Of a DNA stretch of 14,224 bases, positions 1 through 5,889 are shown piece by piece. Source of the DNA: JAFGHJ01 sp964418485. Its GTDB lineage: Bacteria; Hydrothermota; UBA3072. Location: NCBI GenBank assembly GCA_964418485.1, contig CAYQMH010000054.1:1-14224 (forward strand), read 5' to 3'. Below the pieces are notes generated by a model. It did not search any database, was not told the origin of the DNA, and saw nothing but the letters and a program-made list of their open reading frames with translations. Numbering within the stretch: position 1 is the first letter of the stretch; the number at the start of each line of letters is the position of its first letter. The position numbers were made by a program, and so were the translations under genes.

Positions 1-4
1 GTGC

Positions 5-230
5 TTATGGAAGAATTAAATTTGAACCCCAATTGGGTTTTGGCACAGCCTCGGCCAACCGCTTTCCGCTAAGCTCAACTCCACACACCATTTTTTCAAA
101 TATAGAGCCTGTAGAACTTATAATTCCTTTTTTCATTTCTATATCAACTACATATCCTATATGTGCAAATTTATTATTTCTCCGGTTAGCCGAGCGCGGT
201 TTTTTGACCTGGTATCCAGCATCTGTTACT
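5..230 (-). pseudogene. Start-less coding-like remnant, unknown family
   Basis: Read on the minus strand, an open frame of about 74 codons runs from a TAA just upstream of 230 to a TAA at 7-5. Its composition looks protein-like: it begins VTDAGYQVKKPRSANRR, then has HIGYVVDIEMKKG and ends PKPNWGSNLILP. No ATG, GTG or TTG lies near its upstream end; the first ATG is at 136 and would give only 43 residues. This fits a 5'-truncated gene lying back to back with the M48 gene. The DAGY tetrapeptide recalls motifs of some DDE transposases, but nothing else supports that and I do not assign a family. The complementary plus-strand frame (33-233) looks less natural. It could also be non-coding. Confidence 0.3.
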
Positions 231-241
231 TAATCATACTA

Positions 242-269
242 TTGACTATGTAGCAAATTTCAGTATAAT
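242..269 (+). promoter_or_regulatory. Sigma-70-type promoter of the M48 gene
   Basis: TTGACT at 242-247 and a perfect TATAAT at 264-269 are separated by 16 nt. The usual -10 to +1 distance places the transcription start at about 276, which is the A of the ATG. No Shine-Dalgarno sequence lies in the short gap, so the transcript is probably leaderless. Confidence 0.7.
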
Positions 270-275
270 CCTTTT

Positions 276-1055
276 ATGAGAAAATTTATTATTTTACTAA
301 TTTTATTTTGTATTTCATGTGTTACCACCGGTCCCGGCGGGAAAACCGATCTCATACTTATTTCAACTGAGGAAGAAGTAGAAATCGGGCAGCAGGTTGC
401 ATCGGAAGTCGAAGCCGAAAACAGATTATTAAGAAACTCGACGATACAAAATTATGTTAACGGTGTTGGACAAAGAATCGCAAATGTGTGTGACAGAAGA
501 GATGTCGAGTATAAATTCAAAGTTATCGATAAAGATGAAATAAATGCTTTTGCCTGCCCGGGAGGTTTTATTTACATTTATACCGGATTGCTTGATATAC
601 TCGATAATGAAGCCCAACTGGCCGGGGTCCTAGCGCACGAAGTCAGTCACATCGTAGCAAGACACTCTGTTAAAAAATTGCAAAATATCTATGGTTATTC
701 TATACTTGTTCAAATTGCTCTGGGTGATAAAGCGGAAGGAGTTGCCGGCGATATTGTCAATGTGGCTGCAGGCCTTATACTTCAAGGATATAGCCGGGAT
801 AATGAATTTGAAGCGGATAGATACGGAATATTGTATGCAAAAAACGCGGGTTATAATCCCAAAGGAATGACCCAGGTTTTTGAGAAATTTAAAAAAATGG
901 AAGGGGATCCACCCCCGGCAATATTAACACTTTTTTCTTCCCATCCCCCTGCAGCCGAACGGATCCGCGAGGGTGAATCGCAAATTAGCAGAATCGGAGG
1001 AACAGATCTCCCCTATCACGAAGATAGATACAAAAATATTAAATCACAATTGTAG
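276..1055 (+). CDS. M48-family zinc metalloprotease, probable lipoprotein
   Basis: A 259-residue member of the M48 peptidases, the BepA/LoiP-type periplasmic proteases that degrade or help assemble envelope proteins in Gram-negative bacteria. The zinc site is complete: HEVSH at 121-125 gives two histidines and the catalytic Glu122, and Glu177 of the ExxxD motif (E177, D181) is the expected third ligand. The family SSHP...AERI motif is at 221-230. The N-terminus MRKFIILLILFCISC is a short hydrophobic signal ending in a lipobox-like CIS-C, with Cys15 as the possible lipidated residue; Cys instead of Leu at -3 is unusual. Length fits the single-domain subfamily without TPR repeats. The gene stands alone, downstream of a strong promoter, with a start that appears leaderless. 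The next gene is 293 nt away. The exact substrate cannot be read from the sequence. Confidence 0.93.
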   Translation: MRKFIILLILFCISCVTTGPGGKTDLILISTEEEVEIGQQVASEVEAENRLLRNSTIQNYVNGVGQRIANVCDRRDVEYKFKVIDKDEINAFACPGGFIYIYTGLLDILDNEAQLAGVLAHEVSHIVARHSVKKLQNIYGYSILVQIALGDKAEGVAGDIVNVAAGLILQGYSRDNEFEADRYGILYAKNAGYNPKGMTQVFEKFKKMEGDPPPAILTLFSSHPPAAERIREGESQISRIGGTDLPYHEDRYKNIKSQL

Positions 1056-1060
1056 TATCA

Positions 1061-1084
1061 GCCACAAAGGCACTAAGACACAAA
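1061..1084 (+). repeat. Degenerate 8-nt tandem phrase (CAC-AA family)
   Basis: Three 8-nt units lie in register: GCCACAAA at 1061, GGCACTAA at 1069 and GACACAAA at 1077, six bases after the protease stop codon. A reverse-oriented relative occurs at 2481-2496 and begins with the identical unit GCCACAAA. Function unknown. Confidence 0.6.
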
Positions 1085-1098
1085 ATTTTTATTTTTAT

Positions 1099-1138
1099 TT
1101 TTCCACTTAACCACTCAACCATTTAACCAATTCACCAT
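1099..1138 (+). repeat. Degenerate 8-nt tandem phrase (TTAACCAT family)
   Basis: Five units of 8 nt run without a break from 1099. The consensus is TTAACCAT, with most changes at unit positions 2, 3 and 8. The same family recurs at 5843-5874 (plus) and 5731-5770 (minus). Confidence 0.65.
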
Positions 1139-1157
1139 TTTGAAGAATCTCTTTATT

Positions 1158-1190
1158 GGCTACAGATAAACTCAGATCGACACTGATTAT
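1158..1190 (+). repeat. Degenerate 11-nt tandem phrase (CAGAT family)
   Basis: Three 11-nt units start at 1158, 1169 and 1180, each with CAGAT or CTGAT near its end. The array matches the reverse complement of the 11-nt array at 11748-11780 at 22 of 33 positions, so the two are copies of one family in opposite orientation. The rest of the spacer (1191-1286) is AT-rich with nothing else recognisable. Confidence 0.6.
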
Positions 1191-1286
1191 TTAATGTTTT
1201 CTTAGTTTTTTTGTGTGTGCTTTATGATTTAAAAAGTTTTTCGGTGTGGGCATGGTATTCTAACAACTGGTTTCTATATTTTCACC

Positions 1287-1315
1287 TTGACAATGGTTCA
1301 AAATACATCTATTTT
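1287..1315 (+). promoter_or_regulatory. Sigma-70-type promoter of the ECF sigma operon
   Basis: TTGACA at 1287-1292 and TATTTT at 1310-1315 have a 17-nt spacer. The predicted start is near 1322, giving a leader of about 27 nt before the ATG at 1349. I see no ECF-type autoregulatory promoter, so the operon looks driven by the housekeeping sigma factor. Confidence 0.55.
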
Positions 1316-1348
1316 TGAAACAAATAGTTAATTTTTGCGTCAAACATT

Positions 1349-1909
1349 ATGAAAGGAAAAATTAATAATTTGGAAATAGATATTAAGAAATTAAAGGAGA
1401 AATCGGAGGATGAATTTGAAAAATTTTTTAAAAGTTACCTCAACAGAATATATACAGTCGTTTACAGAGTCATCAAAAATCCGGCTACTGCGGAAGATCT
1501 TACCCAAGAAGTAATGATGAAAGTATACAATAATATTCACAAATTTAAAGAACAATCACAACTTTCTTCCTGGGTTTACAGAATTGCATATAATCATGCC
1601 GTTTCACATTTACGCAGTCATAAACATACGGAATCGATAGAAGATTATGAAACAAAAATAGAGGATGGTTCCCCGGGACATCTTGCCCATCTCGAAAGAG
1701 AAGAAGTATCCAATTATATAAAGGAAAAACTCATGGAATTATCCGAGGAGTACAGGGTAGCTTTAACTTTATACCATTTTAAAGAAATACCCTATCAAGA
1801 AATTGCCTATATAATGGGCATTAATATCGGAACTGTAAAAACATATATTCATAGAGGAAGAAATGAGTTAAAAGTTTTATTAGAAGAGGTTATTGGGGAG
1901 GAAAAATGA
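1349..1909 (+). CDS. RNA polymerase ECF-type sigma factor
   Basis: A 186-residue sigma-70 family protein with only regions 2 and 4, the ECF architecture; it would direct RNA polymerase to a dedicated promoter set. Region 2 is at about 24-92, with the conserved AEDLTQEV (48-55), the FKEQSQLSSWVYRIA stretch (66-80) and YNHAVSHLR (81-89) that contacts the -10 element. Region 4 is at about 128-180, with the -35-reading helix-turn-helix in IPYQEIAYIMGINIGTVKTY (147-166) followed by HRGRNELK. The charged first 20 residues are a little longer than usual. No Shine-Dalgarno is seen before the ATG. The stop overlaps the next gene's start as ATGA, so the pair is translationally coupled, the usual layout for a sigma factor and its anti-sigma. 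The ECF subgroup and target promoters cannot be named. Confidence 0.92.
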   Translation: MKGKINNLEIDIKKLKEKSEDEFEKFFKSYLNRIYTVVYRVIKNPATAEDLTQEVMMKVYNNIHKFKEQSQLSSWVYRIAYNHAVSHLRSHKHTESIEDYETKIEDGSPGHLAHLEREEVSNYIKEKLMELSEEYRVALTLYHFKEIPYQEIAYIMGINIGTVKTYIHRGRNELKVLLEEVIGEEK

Positions 1910-2313
1910 AAAGAGATGTAAATTTAGAAAAAATATTAGATTATATAGCCATTGAAGAAGCTCCTGTTGAGCTTATTTACAAATGGAAAGCAGAAGTCGG
2001 GCTGCAGAAAGAAAAGCAGAGATTCTATGTATTATTACTACGCCCCTCTATCGTTATCCCACTCGTACTTGCTGGATTCTGGTATTACTTTGCTTTATTT
2101 AAGGGGGAGCTATTTAAATACTATTTAGTAGATAGACTTCATTCTCTCCTCCAGGAAATAAGCCCTATGTTCGCCTCTTCTACATCTTCTATCGCATCTT
2201 CAAATTATTACATCATTGGCGCTGGCATTTTTTCTGTACTTCTTGCGGCTATTTCTTTATTCTGGTTTTACCAGGGAAAGAAATTCAATTATGCGGTAGT
2301 AAGAAATAGGTAA
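1906..2313 (+). CDS. Two-TM membrane protein, candidate anti-sigma factor
   Basis: A 135-residue protein whose ATG (1906) overlaps the sigma factor stop by 4 nt and is preceded by a strong GGGGAGG at 1895-1901. Residues 1-42 are charged and probably cytoplasmic. Hydrophobic segments are at about 47-65 and 101-122, joined by a 35-residue loop, and a short basic tail follows. By position and topology it is likely to hold the ECF sigma factor at the membrane. It lacks the HxxxCxxC zinc motif of ZAS-type anti-sigma factors, has no cysteines at all, and has no large periplasmic sensor domain. I recognise no family, so the anti-sigma call rests on context. It could instead be a short-tailed protein of another function co-expressed with the sigma factor. 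Confidence 0.7.
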   Translation: MKRDVNLEKILDYIAIEEAPVELIYKWKAEVGLQKEKQRFYVLLLRPSIVIPLVLAGFWYYFALFKGELFKYYLVDRLHSLLQEISPMFASSTSSIASSNYYIIGAGIFSVLLAAISLFWFYQGKKFNYAVVRNR

Positions 2314-2325
2314 ATTTGATAGGGG

Positions 2326-2346
2326 GTAGTAAGTAGATAGCAGTCA
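2326..2346 (+). repeat. Degenerate 7-nt tandem phrase (GTAGTAA family)
   Basis: Three 7-nt units, GTAGTAA at 2326, GTAGATA at 2333 and GCAGTCA at 2340, lie directly downstream of the sigma operon. They resemble the 7-nt array at 2391-2418. Confidence 0.45.
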
Positions 2347-2379
2347 AAAAAACAATAAAATCATTTTTGTGATTTGTTG
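2346..2379 (-). terminator. Possible weak terminator of the tRNA-Gly/tgt operon
   Basis: On the minus strand, an imperfect hairpin at 2379-2353 (six A/T-rich pairs AAATCA/TGATTT around a 6-nt loop, plus a CAA/TTG base) is followed by a run of seven T (2352-2346). It lies about 120 nt beyond the last gene of the minus operon. The stem has few G-C pairs, so efficiency is doubtful. Confidence 0.35.
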
Positions 2380-2390
2380 TTAATAAAGAA

Positions 2391-2418
2391 GTTAGTAGTT
2401 GTAAGTTGTAAGTTAGAA
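2391..2418 (+). repeat. Degenerate 7-nt tandem phrase (GTTGTAA family)
   Basis: Four units start at 2391, 2398, 2405 and 2412: GTTAGTA, GTTGTAA twice, and GTTAGAA. It sits in the spacer between two convergent operons. Confidence 0.6.
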
Positions 2419-2433
2419 TAAAATAAAAAAATA

Positions 2434-2460
2434 TTTCGTGTGTTTAGTGTATTTCGTGGT
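2434..2460 (+). repeat. Degenerate 9-nt tandem phrase (TTTCGTGTG family)
   Basis: Three 9-nt units start at 2434 (TTTCGTGTG), 2443 (TTTAGTGTA) and 2452 (TTTCGTGGT). It is related in vocabulary to the CGTGTTT array at 5791-5811. Confidence 0.6.
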
Positions 2461-2480
2461 TAAATAAATTGTTTCCTTTT

Positions 2481-2496
2481 TTGTGTTCTTTGTGGC
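2481..2496 (-). repeat. Inverted copy of the CAC-AA 8-nt phrase
   Basis: Read on the minus strand, GCCACAAA (2496-2489) is followed by GAACACAA (2488-2481). The first unit is identical to that at 1061-1068, here in the opposite orientation and ending five bases before the stop of the minus-strand gene at 2502. Confidence 0.5.
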
Positions 2497-2501
2497 AAAA
2501 T

Positions 2502-3164
2502 TTATTTCTTTTTCTCAGGGTAGTAAACAACCCCCGAATTAGTCAAAACAGATATAAATTTGTCATTCCCTTCTGCTCTCTTACCTCCTGTAATAGAAAT
2601 TACAGTATCCTGTAAAACAAGAGAATCTTTAAATAATAGACACAAATTTTTCTTGTATATAAAGAGATCTTCTATCCCGGGAATGAACCTTTTTCTGTTA
2701 AATTTCCCATCTCTTTTAAAAACATAAAGTGTATCATTGCCATAGAGATACAAAGAATCATCGGAGAGAACACATCGTTTCATTTCTCTTTTTGCTACCA
2801 CCATTTTGGTACCGGTAATTATCTGAATCAGATGTGACTTTTCTCCTGCTATAAGTACTCTTTTTTCATCAGCATCGATGTCATTTCCTCCGACATCAAT
2901 TTTTCCGAGGAGTTCACCCCATAAAGAGTACTTTTGACTTATAAACTCAGAAGCGGAAGTTATCCAAACAGAGAAAGATGATGATGAAATAGATAGAGGG
3001 GCAAACATCGAATCAAGAGAAAAATGGACCAAACCACTTGTATCTTCAACAATTCTATCCTTTGAAGAAAGAAATATAACTCGACTTCTTGAATCTATAG
3101 TAAGGTCTGAATGAGTAGAACTAAAGATAATAATCAAAGAAAGAGTTGCCGTTATACCATGCAT
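2502..3164 (-). CDS. Hypothetical exported protein, last gene of the tgt operon
   Basis: A 220-residue protein of no family I recognise. The ATG at 3164 directly abuts the fmt stop codon (no gap), so it is probably coupled to fmt. Residues 1-19 (MHGITATLSLIIIFSSTHS) look like a cleavable signal peptide; there is no later membrane segment and no lipobox. The rest is rich in short beta-prone stretches separated by turns, such as DDSLYLYGNDTLYVFKRDGKF and FKDSLVLQDTVISITGG, which recall blades of a beta-propeller and would allow about four or five blades; this is an impression only. It ends in a basic KKK tail. Two cysteines lie in the second half. Its placement after fmt is most easily explained by shared transcription, and nothing links it to translation. 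Confidence 0.75.
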   Translation of the reverse strand: MHGITATLSLIIIFSSTHSDLTIDSRSRVIFLSSKDRIVEDTSGLVHFSLDSMFAPLSISSSSFSVWITSASEFISQKYSLWGELLGKIDVGGNDIDADEKRVLIAGEKSHLIQIITGTKMVVAKREMKRCVLSDDSLYLYGNDTLYVFKRDGKFNRKRFIPGIEDLFIYKKNLCLLFKDSLVLQDTVISITGGKRAEGNDKFISVLTNSGVVYYPEKKK

Positions 3165-4094
3165 TTATCCAAGTTTTTCTCCTGCTTTAATATGGTAGCC
3201 GTTTATAAAAGATTTCGCATCGATCTTATTTCTACTCTGTAGTTGAACTTCTTTAATTTCTACAGCGCATTCTCCACATTTTACAGTTATGCTTTCTTTC
3301 GCATTCAAAATTTCTCCCGGATCTACCATACGATTGAGATCTGCGATTTGCGCTGCTCTAAGTACCTTTAATTTCTTATCCCTAAAGTAGCAGAATGCTC
3401 CCGGGTGGTATGAGAGGCCTCTGATTTTGCCTACTATCTCGGAAGATGTTTTACTCCAATCGATTCTACATTCTTCCTTTGTTATTTTAGACGCGTAACT
3501 CGCTTTACTATTATCCTGAGAAAGACTCTTAATTTCCTTGCCTTCTTCTATATCCATAAGGACCGACAAAATAGGCTGGGCAGCCTCTCTAAACAAACGC
3601 TCTTCCAATTCTGTACGCACTTCTAAAGGTAAAATTGGAACCTCTTTAACGCGTATTATATCTCCGGTATCCACTCCCGCACTCATCAGAAAAATCGTAA
3701 TGCCCGTTTTTTTCTCTCCATTAATTAAAGCCCGAGCTACCGGGCTGGCTCCTCTGTATTTTGGCAGAATAGAAGGATGAATATTAAGGGGATATTTAGC
3801 AATCTTTAGAATATTATCTCTTAATATCGCTCCATAAGAAGCGAGTACGAAAGTATCGACCCCGGTTTCTTTTATTCTTTCCTCAATAAAAGTAGAATTC
3901 GGGTTATCTTCTTCTATAATATTCAAAGATAATTCTCTTGCCGCCTTCCCGAGAGGTGTAGCAGATTCGCTCTTACCTCTTCCTTTCTTTTTAGGCGCTT
4001 TTGTAATAACAAGCGGAACTTCGACTCCTCCAGATATAAGGGCATCGAGGACTATAGCGGAAAGCTTAGAACTGCCAAAAAATATTACCTTCAT
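3165..4094 (-). CDS. fmt: Methionyl-tRNA formyltransferase
   Basis: A 309-residue enzyme that transfers a formyl group from 10-formyl-tetrahydrofolate to Met-tRNA(fMet), making the initiator for bacterial translation; cytosolic. The N-terminal Rossmann-type domain starts MKVIFFGSS, has the GRGK loop at 38-41, and contains the signature NIHPSILPKYRGASPV at 104-119. Asn104, His106 and Asp142 (GVDTGD) match the catalytic triad. The C-terminal tRNA-binding domain follows KITKEECRIDW and GLSYHPGAF, after about residue 205. Length is normal for the family (E. coli about 315). The ATG overlaps the yajC stop by 4 nt (ATGA), which fixes the start and implies coupling. Fmt usually neighbours def; no peptide deformylase gene is seen here. 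Confidence 0.96.
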   Translation of the reverse strand: MKVIFFGSSKLSAIVLDALISGGVEVPLVITKAPKKKGRGKSESATPLGKAARELSLNIIEEDNPNSTFIEERIKETGVDTFVLASYGAILRDNILKIAKYPLNIHPSILPKYRGASPVARALINGEKKTGITIFLMSAGVDTGDIIRVKEVPILPLEVRTELEERLFREAAQPILSVLMDIEEGKEIKSLSQDNSKASYASKITKEECRIDWSKTSSEIVGKIRGLSYHPGAFCYFRDKKLKVLRAAQIADLNRMVDPGEILNAKESITVKCGECAVEIKEVQLQSRNKIDAKSFINGYHIKAGEKLG

Positions 4095-4453
4095 TCATTC
4101 TCTTTTCTTAAGACCTTCCTTATCATACCCTTTTCGATTTCTATTTCCGTCTTTTCGTCTACTTTTAACTTAACAGTCGAATCTTTAATCTGAGTTACCT
4201 TTCCGTGAATACCGCCCGAGGTAATCACCTTTTCACCTTTTTGTAAAGATCCTATCATCTCCTTATGTTTTTTCTGCTGCACTTGAGTGGGTCTAAAAAG
4301 AAGAAAATATATAATTGCAAACATTATTACTATAAACAACAATGACGAAGACCCGCCTTCACCACAGGCCCCTGGAGAAGTTCCCCCTCCTCCCAGAGCT
4401 CCGGAAGCTAATTCGCAACCCTGTGCAATCAAGAAATGAATAACACTAAACAT
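4091..4453 (-). CDS. yajC: Preprotein translocase accessory subunit YajC
   Basis: A 120-residue inner-membrane protein that associates with SecDF and the SecYEG translocon. The typical core is present: one membrane segment SLLFIVIMFAIIYFLLF (about 38-54), then RP and a basic stretch, then LQKGEKVITSGGIHGKV, the conserved YajC cytoplasmic motif. The N-terminal 37 residues are longer and odder than usual: a hydrophobic start with GC, a Gly/Ser/Pro-rich linker and a second Cys, perhaps a second membrane-associated region. I chose the ATG at 4453 and not the TTG at 4456 because GGAGG at 4463-4459 then lies 5 nt away. The start overlaps the tgt stop. Usual order tgt-yajC is conserved in many bacteria; secDF is not in the window. 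Confidence 0.94.
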   Translation of the reverse strand: MFSVIHFLIAQGCELASGALGGGGTSPGACGEGGSSSLLFIVIMFAIIYFLLFRPTQVQQKKHKEMIGSLQKGEKVITSGGIHGKVTQIKDSTVKLKVDEKTEIEIEKGMIRKVLRKENE

Positions 4454-5570
4454 CAAAACCTCCTTCGAATTTACTTAAAAATTTCTCCCGCCATTTGTAA
4501 AAAGTCCCAATTTCGATCTCTTCCCTGACTTTTCTCATTATCTCCATGTAGAATGATATATTATGCAGTGTTGCAAGGTATTTCGCAAGGAGTTCATCGG
4601 TATTAAATAAATGCCTAAGATAAGCCTTAGAATAATTTAAACATGCACGGCACTTACAGTCTTCTGATATGGGATTCGGATCATCTTTATATTCTGAATT
4701 TTTCAGATTAATCTTACCTTCCCATGTATACAAACCGGCCGTCCTCGCATTTCTTGTCGGTATAACGCAGTCAAAAAGATCTACACCTTCTCCAACAGCG
4801 TACAAAATATCTTCAATTTTTCCCAACCCCATTGTATACCTCGGCTTTTCTTCCGGTAATAAAGGACTTGTCGATTCGATCACCTCTCTTGTTTGACTTG
4901 GATCCTCTCCAACCACTAAACCACCCAGAGCATAGCCGTCAAAATCCAGTTCTTTCAATTCACTTACAGCGGCTTCCCTCAAATCAGTATAAGTGGATCC
5001 CTGTACAATACCAAAAAGAAGCCCGGGAGACCCGCGGTTTTTAAAATACTCAAGAGCTCTCTTTGCCCATCTATTTGTTCTCTCCATTGCCTCACGAGCG
5101 TAACCCCTTCCTATGGGATAACCAACACACTCATCGAGAGGCATAAGGATATCGGAACCCAGATTTACTTCTATATCGATAACTTTTTCCGGCGTAAACC
5201 TAAGAGGGGCGCCATCTACATGAGAAGAAAAAAGAATTCCATCTTCACTTATTTTCCTTTTAGTTGAAAGAGAATAAACCTGAAATCCTCCTGAATCGGT
5301 TGCAATAGGGCCGTCCCACCCGGTAAATTTATGTAAGCCTCCTAATTTTCTGATAAGTTCTTCTCCCGGTCTGATATGCAAATGGTAAGTATTCGAAATG
5401 AATATCTGGACACCTAACTTTTTCATATCCCAGGAGGGAAGAGTCTTAACATCGCCCAGAGTTGCAACAGGCATAAAAGCCGGCGTTTTTACAACACCGT
5501 TTCTTGTTGTAATAATACCCGTTCGAGCGCGTTTGTCTTTTGCCTTTATCTTAAAAGGGATAATATTCAT
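4446..5570 (-). CDS. tgt: tRNA-guanine transglycosylase (queuine tRNA-ribosyltransferase)
   Basis: A 374-residue bacterial Tgt that swaps G34 for the queuosine precursor preQ1 in GUN-anticodon tRNAs (Asp, Asn, His, Tyr). TDSGGFQ (91-97) includes the conserved Asp92; LDEC (145-148) is the base-recognition site; GGLVVGE (216-222) lines the pocket; FDCVIPTRNARTA (266-278) carries the nucleophile Asp267. The zinc site is Cys305, Cys307, Cys310 and His336. I start at the ATG at 5570 (MNIIPFKIKAKD). The same frame stays open to 5642, but that extension is the translation of the tRNA-Gly gene and is not protein. No clear Shine-Dalgarno precedes the ATG, which is 14 nt after the tRNA. Other queuosine genes (queA, queCDEF) are not present here. 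Confidence 0.96.
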   Translation of the reverse strand: MNIIPFKIKAKDKRARTGIITTRNGVVKTPAFMPVATLGDVKTLPSWDMKKLGVQIFISNTYHLHIRPGEELIRKLGGLHKFTGWDGPIATDSGGFQVYSLSTKRKISEDGILFSSHVDGAPLRFTPEKVIDIEVNLGSDILMPLDECVGYPIGRGYAREAMERTNRWAKRALEYFKNRGSPGLLFGIVQGSTYTDLREAAVSELKELDFDGYALGGLVVGEDPSQTREVIESTSPLLPEEKPRYTMGLGKIEDILYAVGEGVDLFDCVIPTRNARTAGLYTWEGKINLKNSEYKDDPNPISEDCKCRACLNYSKAYLRHLFNTDELLAKYLATLHNISFYMEIMRKVREEIEIGTFYKWREKFLSKFEGGFDV

Positions 5571-5584
5571 AAGCAATTTAGGAA

Positions 5585-5657
5585 AGCGGGCAACGGGATT
5601 TGAACCCGCGACCCCGAGCTTGGGAAGCTCGTACTCTACCAACTGAGCTATGCCCGC
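5585..5657 (-). tRNA. tRNA-Gly, anticodon CCC
   Basis: A 73-nt cloverleaf. The acceptor stem is GCGGGCA (5657-5651) with TGCCCGC (5592-5586) and discriminator U at 5585. The D-arm has AGCTCAGTTGGTAGAGT, the anticodon stem CGAGC/GCTCG encloses the loop TTCCCAA, and the T-arm is GCGGGTTCAAATCCCGT. Anticodon CCC reads GGG. The 3' CCA is not encoded (TTCC follows). It is the first element of the operon, 14 nt upstream of the tgt start codon, so processing of the tRNA must cut the shared transcript. Confidence 0.95.
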
Positions 5658-5667
5658 TTACTGAAAG

Positions 5668-5695
5668 ATATTAGGCTCATAAGAAAGAAAGTCAA
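5668..5695 (-). promoter_or_regulatory. Sigma-70-type promoter of the tRNA-Gly/tgt operon
   Basis: On the minus strand, TTGACT (5695-5690) and TAATAT (5673-5668) are 16 nt apart. The predicted start is about 4 nt before the tRNA 5' end, an arrangement expected for a tRNA-led transcript. Confidence 0.65.
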
Positions 5696-5730
5696 GGGGA
5701 ACTGATAAATACCTACAGATTATTCGCATC

Positions 5731-5770
5731 GATGTTGAATTGAGAAATGGTAAAATGGATAAATAGTCAA
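5731..5770 (-). repeat. TTAACCAT-type 8-nt phrase, minus orientation
   Basis: Read on the minus strand, five 8-nt units run from 5770: TTGACTAT, TTATCCAT, and three more ending with TCAACATC at 5738-5731. It is the same family as 1099-1138 and lies inverted to the array at 5843-5874. Confidence 0.6.
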
Positions 5771-5790
5771 AACAAATAAAAATAATCTAG

Positions 5791-5811
5791 CGTGTTTCGT
5801 GTTTCGAGTTA
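5791..5811 (+). repeat. 7-nt tandem phrase (CGTGTTT family)
   Basis: CGTGTTT occurs twice in a row (5791, 5798), followed by CGAGTTA (5805). It is flanked by the two inverted 8-nt arrays of this spacer. Confidence 0.55.
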
Positions 5812-5842
5812 AGAAAATAAGAAAGGGGGTGGGGAGGTCGAT

Positions 5843-5874
5843 TTAACCATTCAACAATTTTACTATTTGACTCT
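5843..5874 (+). repeat. TTAACCAT-type 8-nt phrase, plus orientation
   Basis: Four units start at 5843, 5851, 5859 and 5867: TTAACCAT, TCAACAAT, and two further degenerate units. Together with 5731-5770 it makes an imperfect inverted pair about 70 nt apart. No conventional terminator hairpin is seen after the kinase stop at 5890. Confidence 0.6.
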
Positions 5875-5889
5875 TCCCTGACTTCTTAT

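Noticed and set aside
33..233. Plus-strand frame of 66 codons at the left edge
   Set aside because: It starts at an ATG-less context with no ribosome site; its minus-strand complement reads more like protein.
1061..1190. CRISPR-like array
   Set aside because: Units are 8-11 nt, degenerate and directly abutting with no spacers; no cas genes are present.
5571..5642. 24-codon N-terminal extension of the tgt frame
   Set aside because: These codons are the tRNA-Gly gene read as protein; the ATG at 5570 gives the normal Tgt N-terminus and length.
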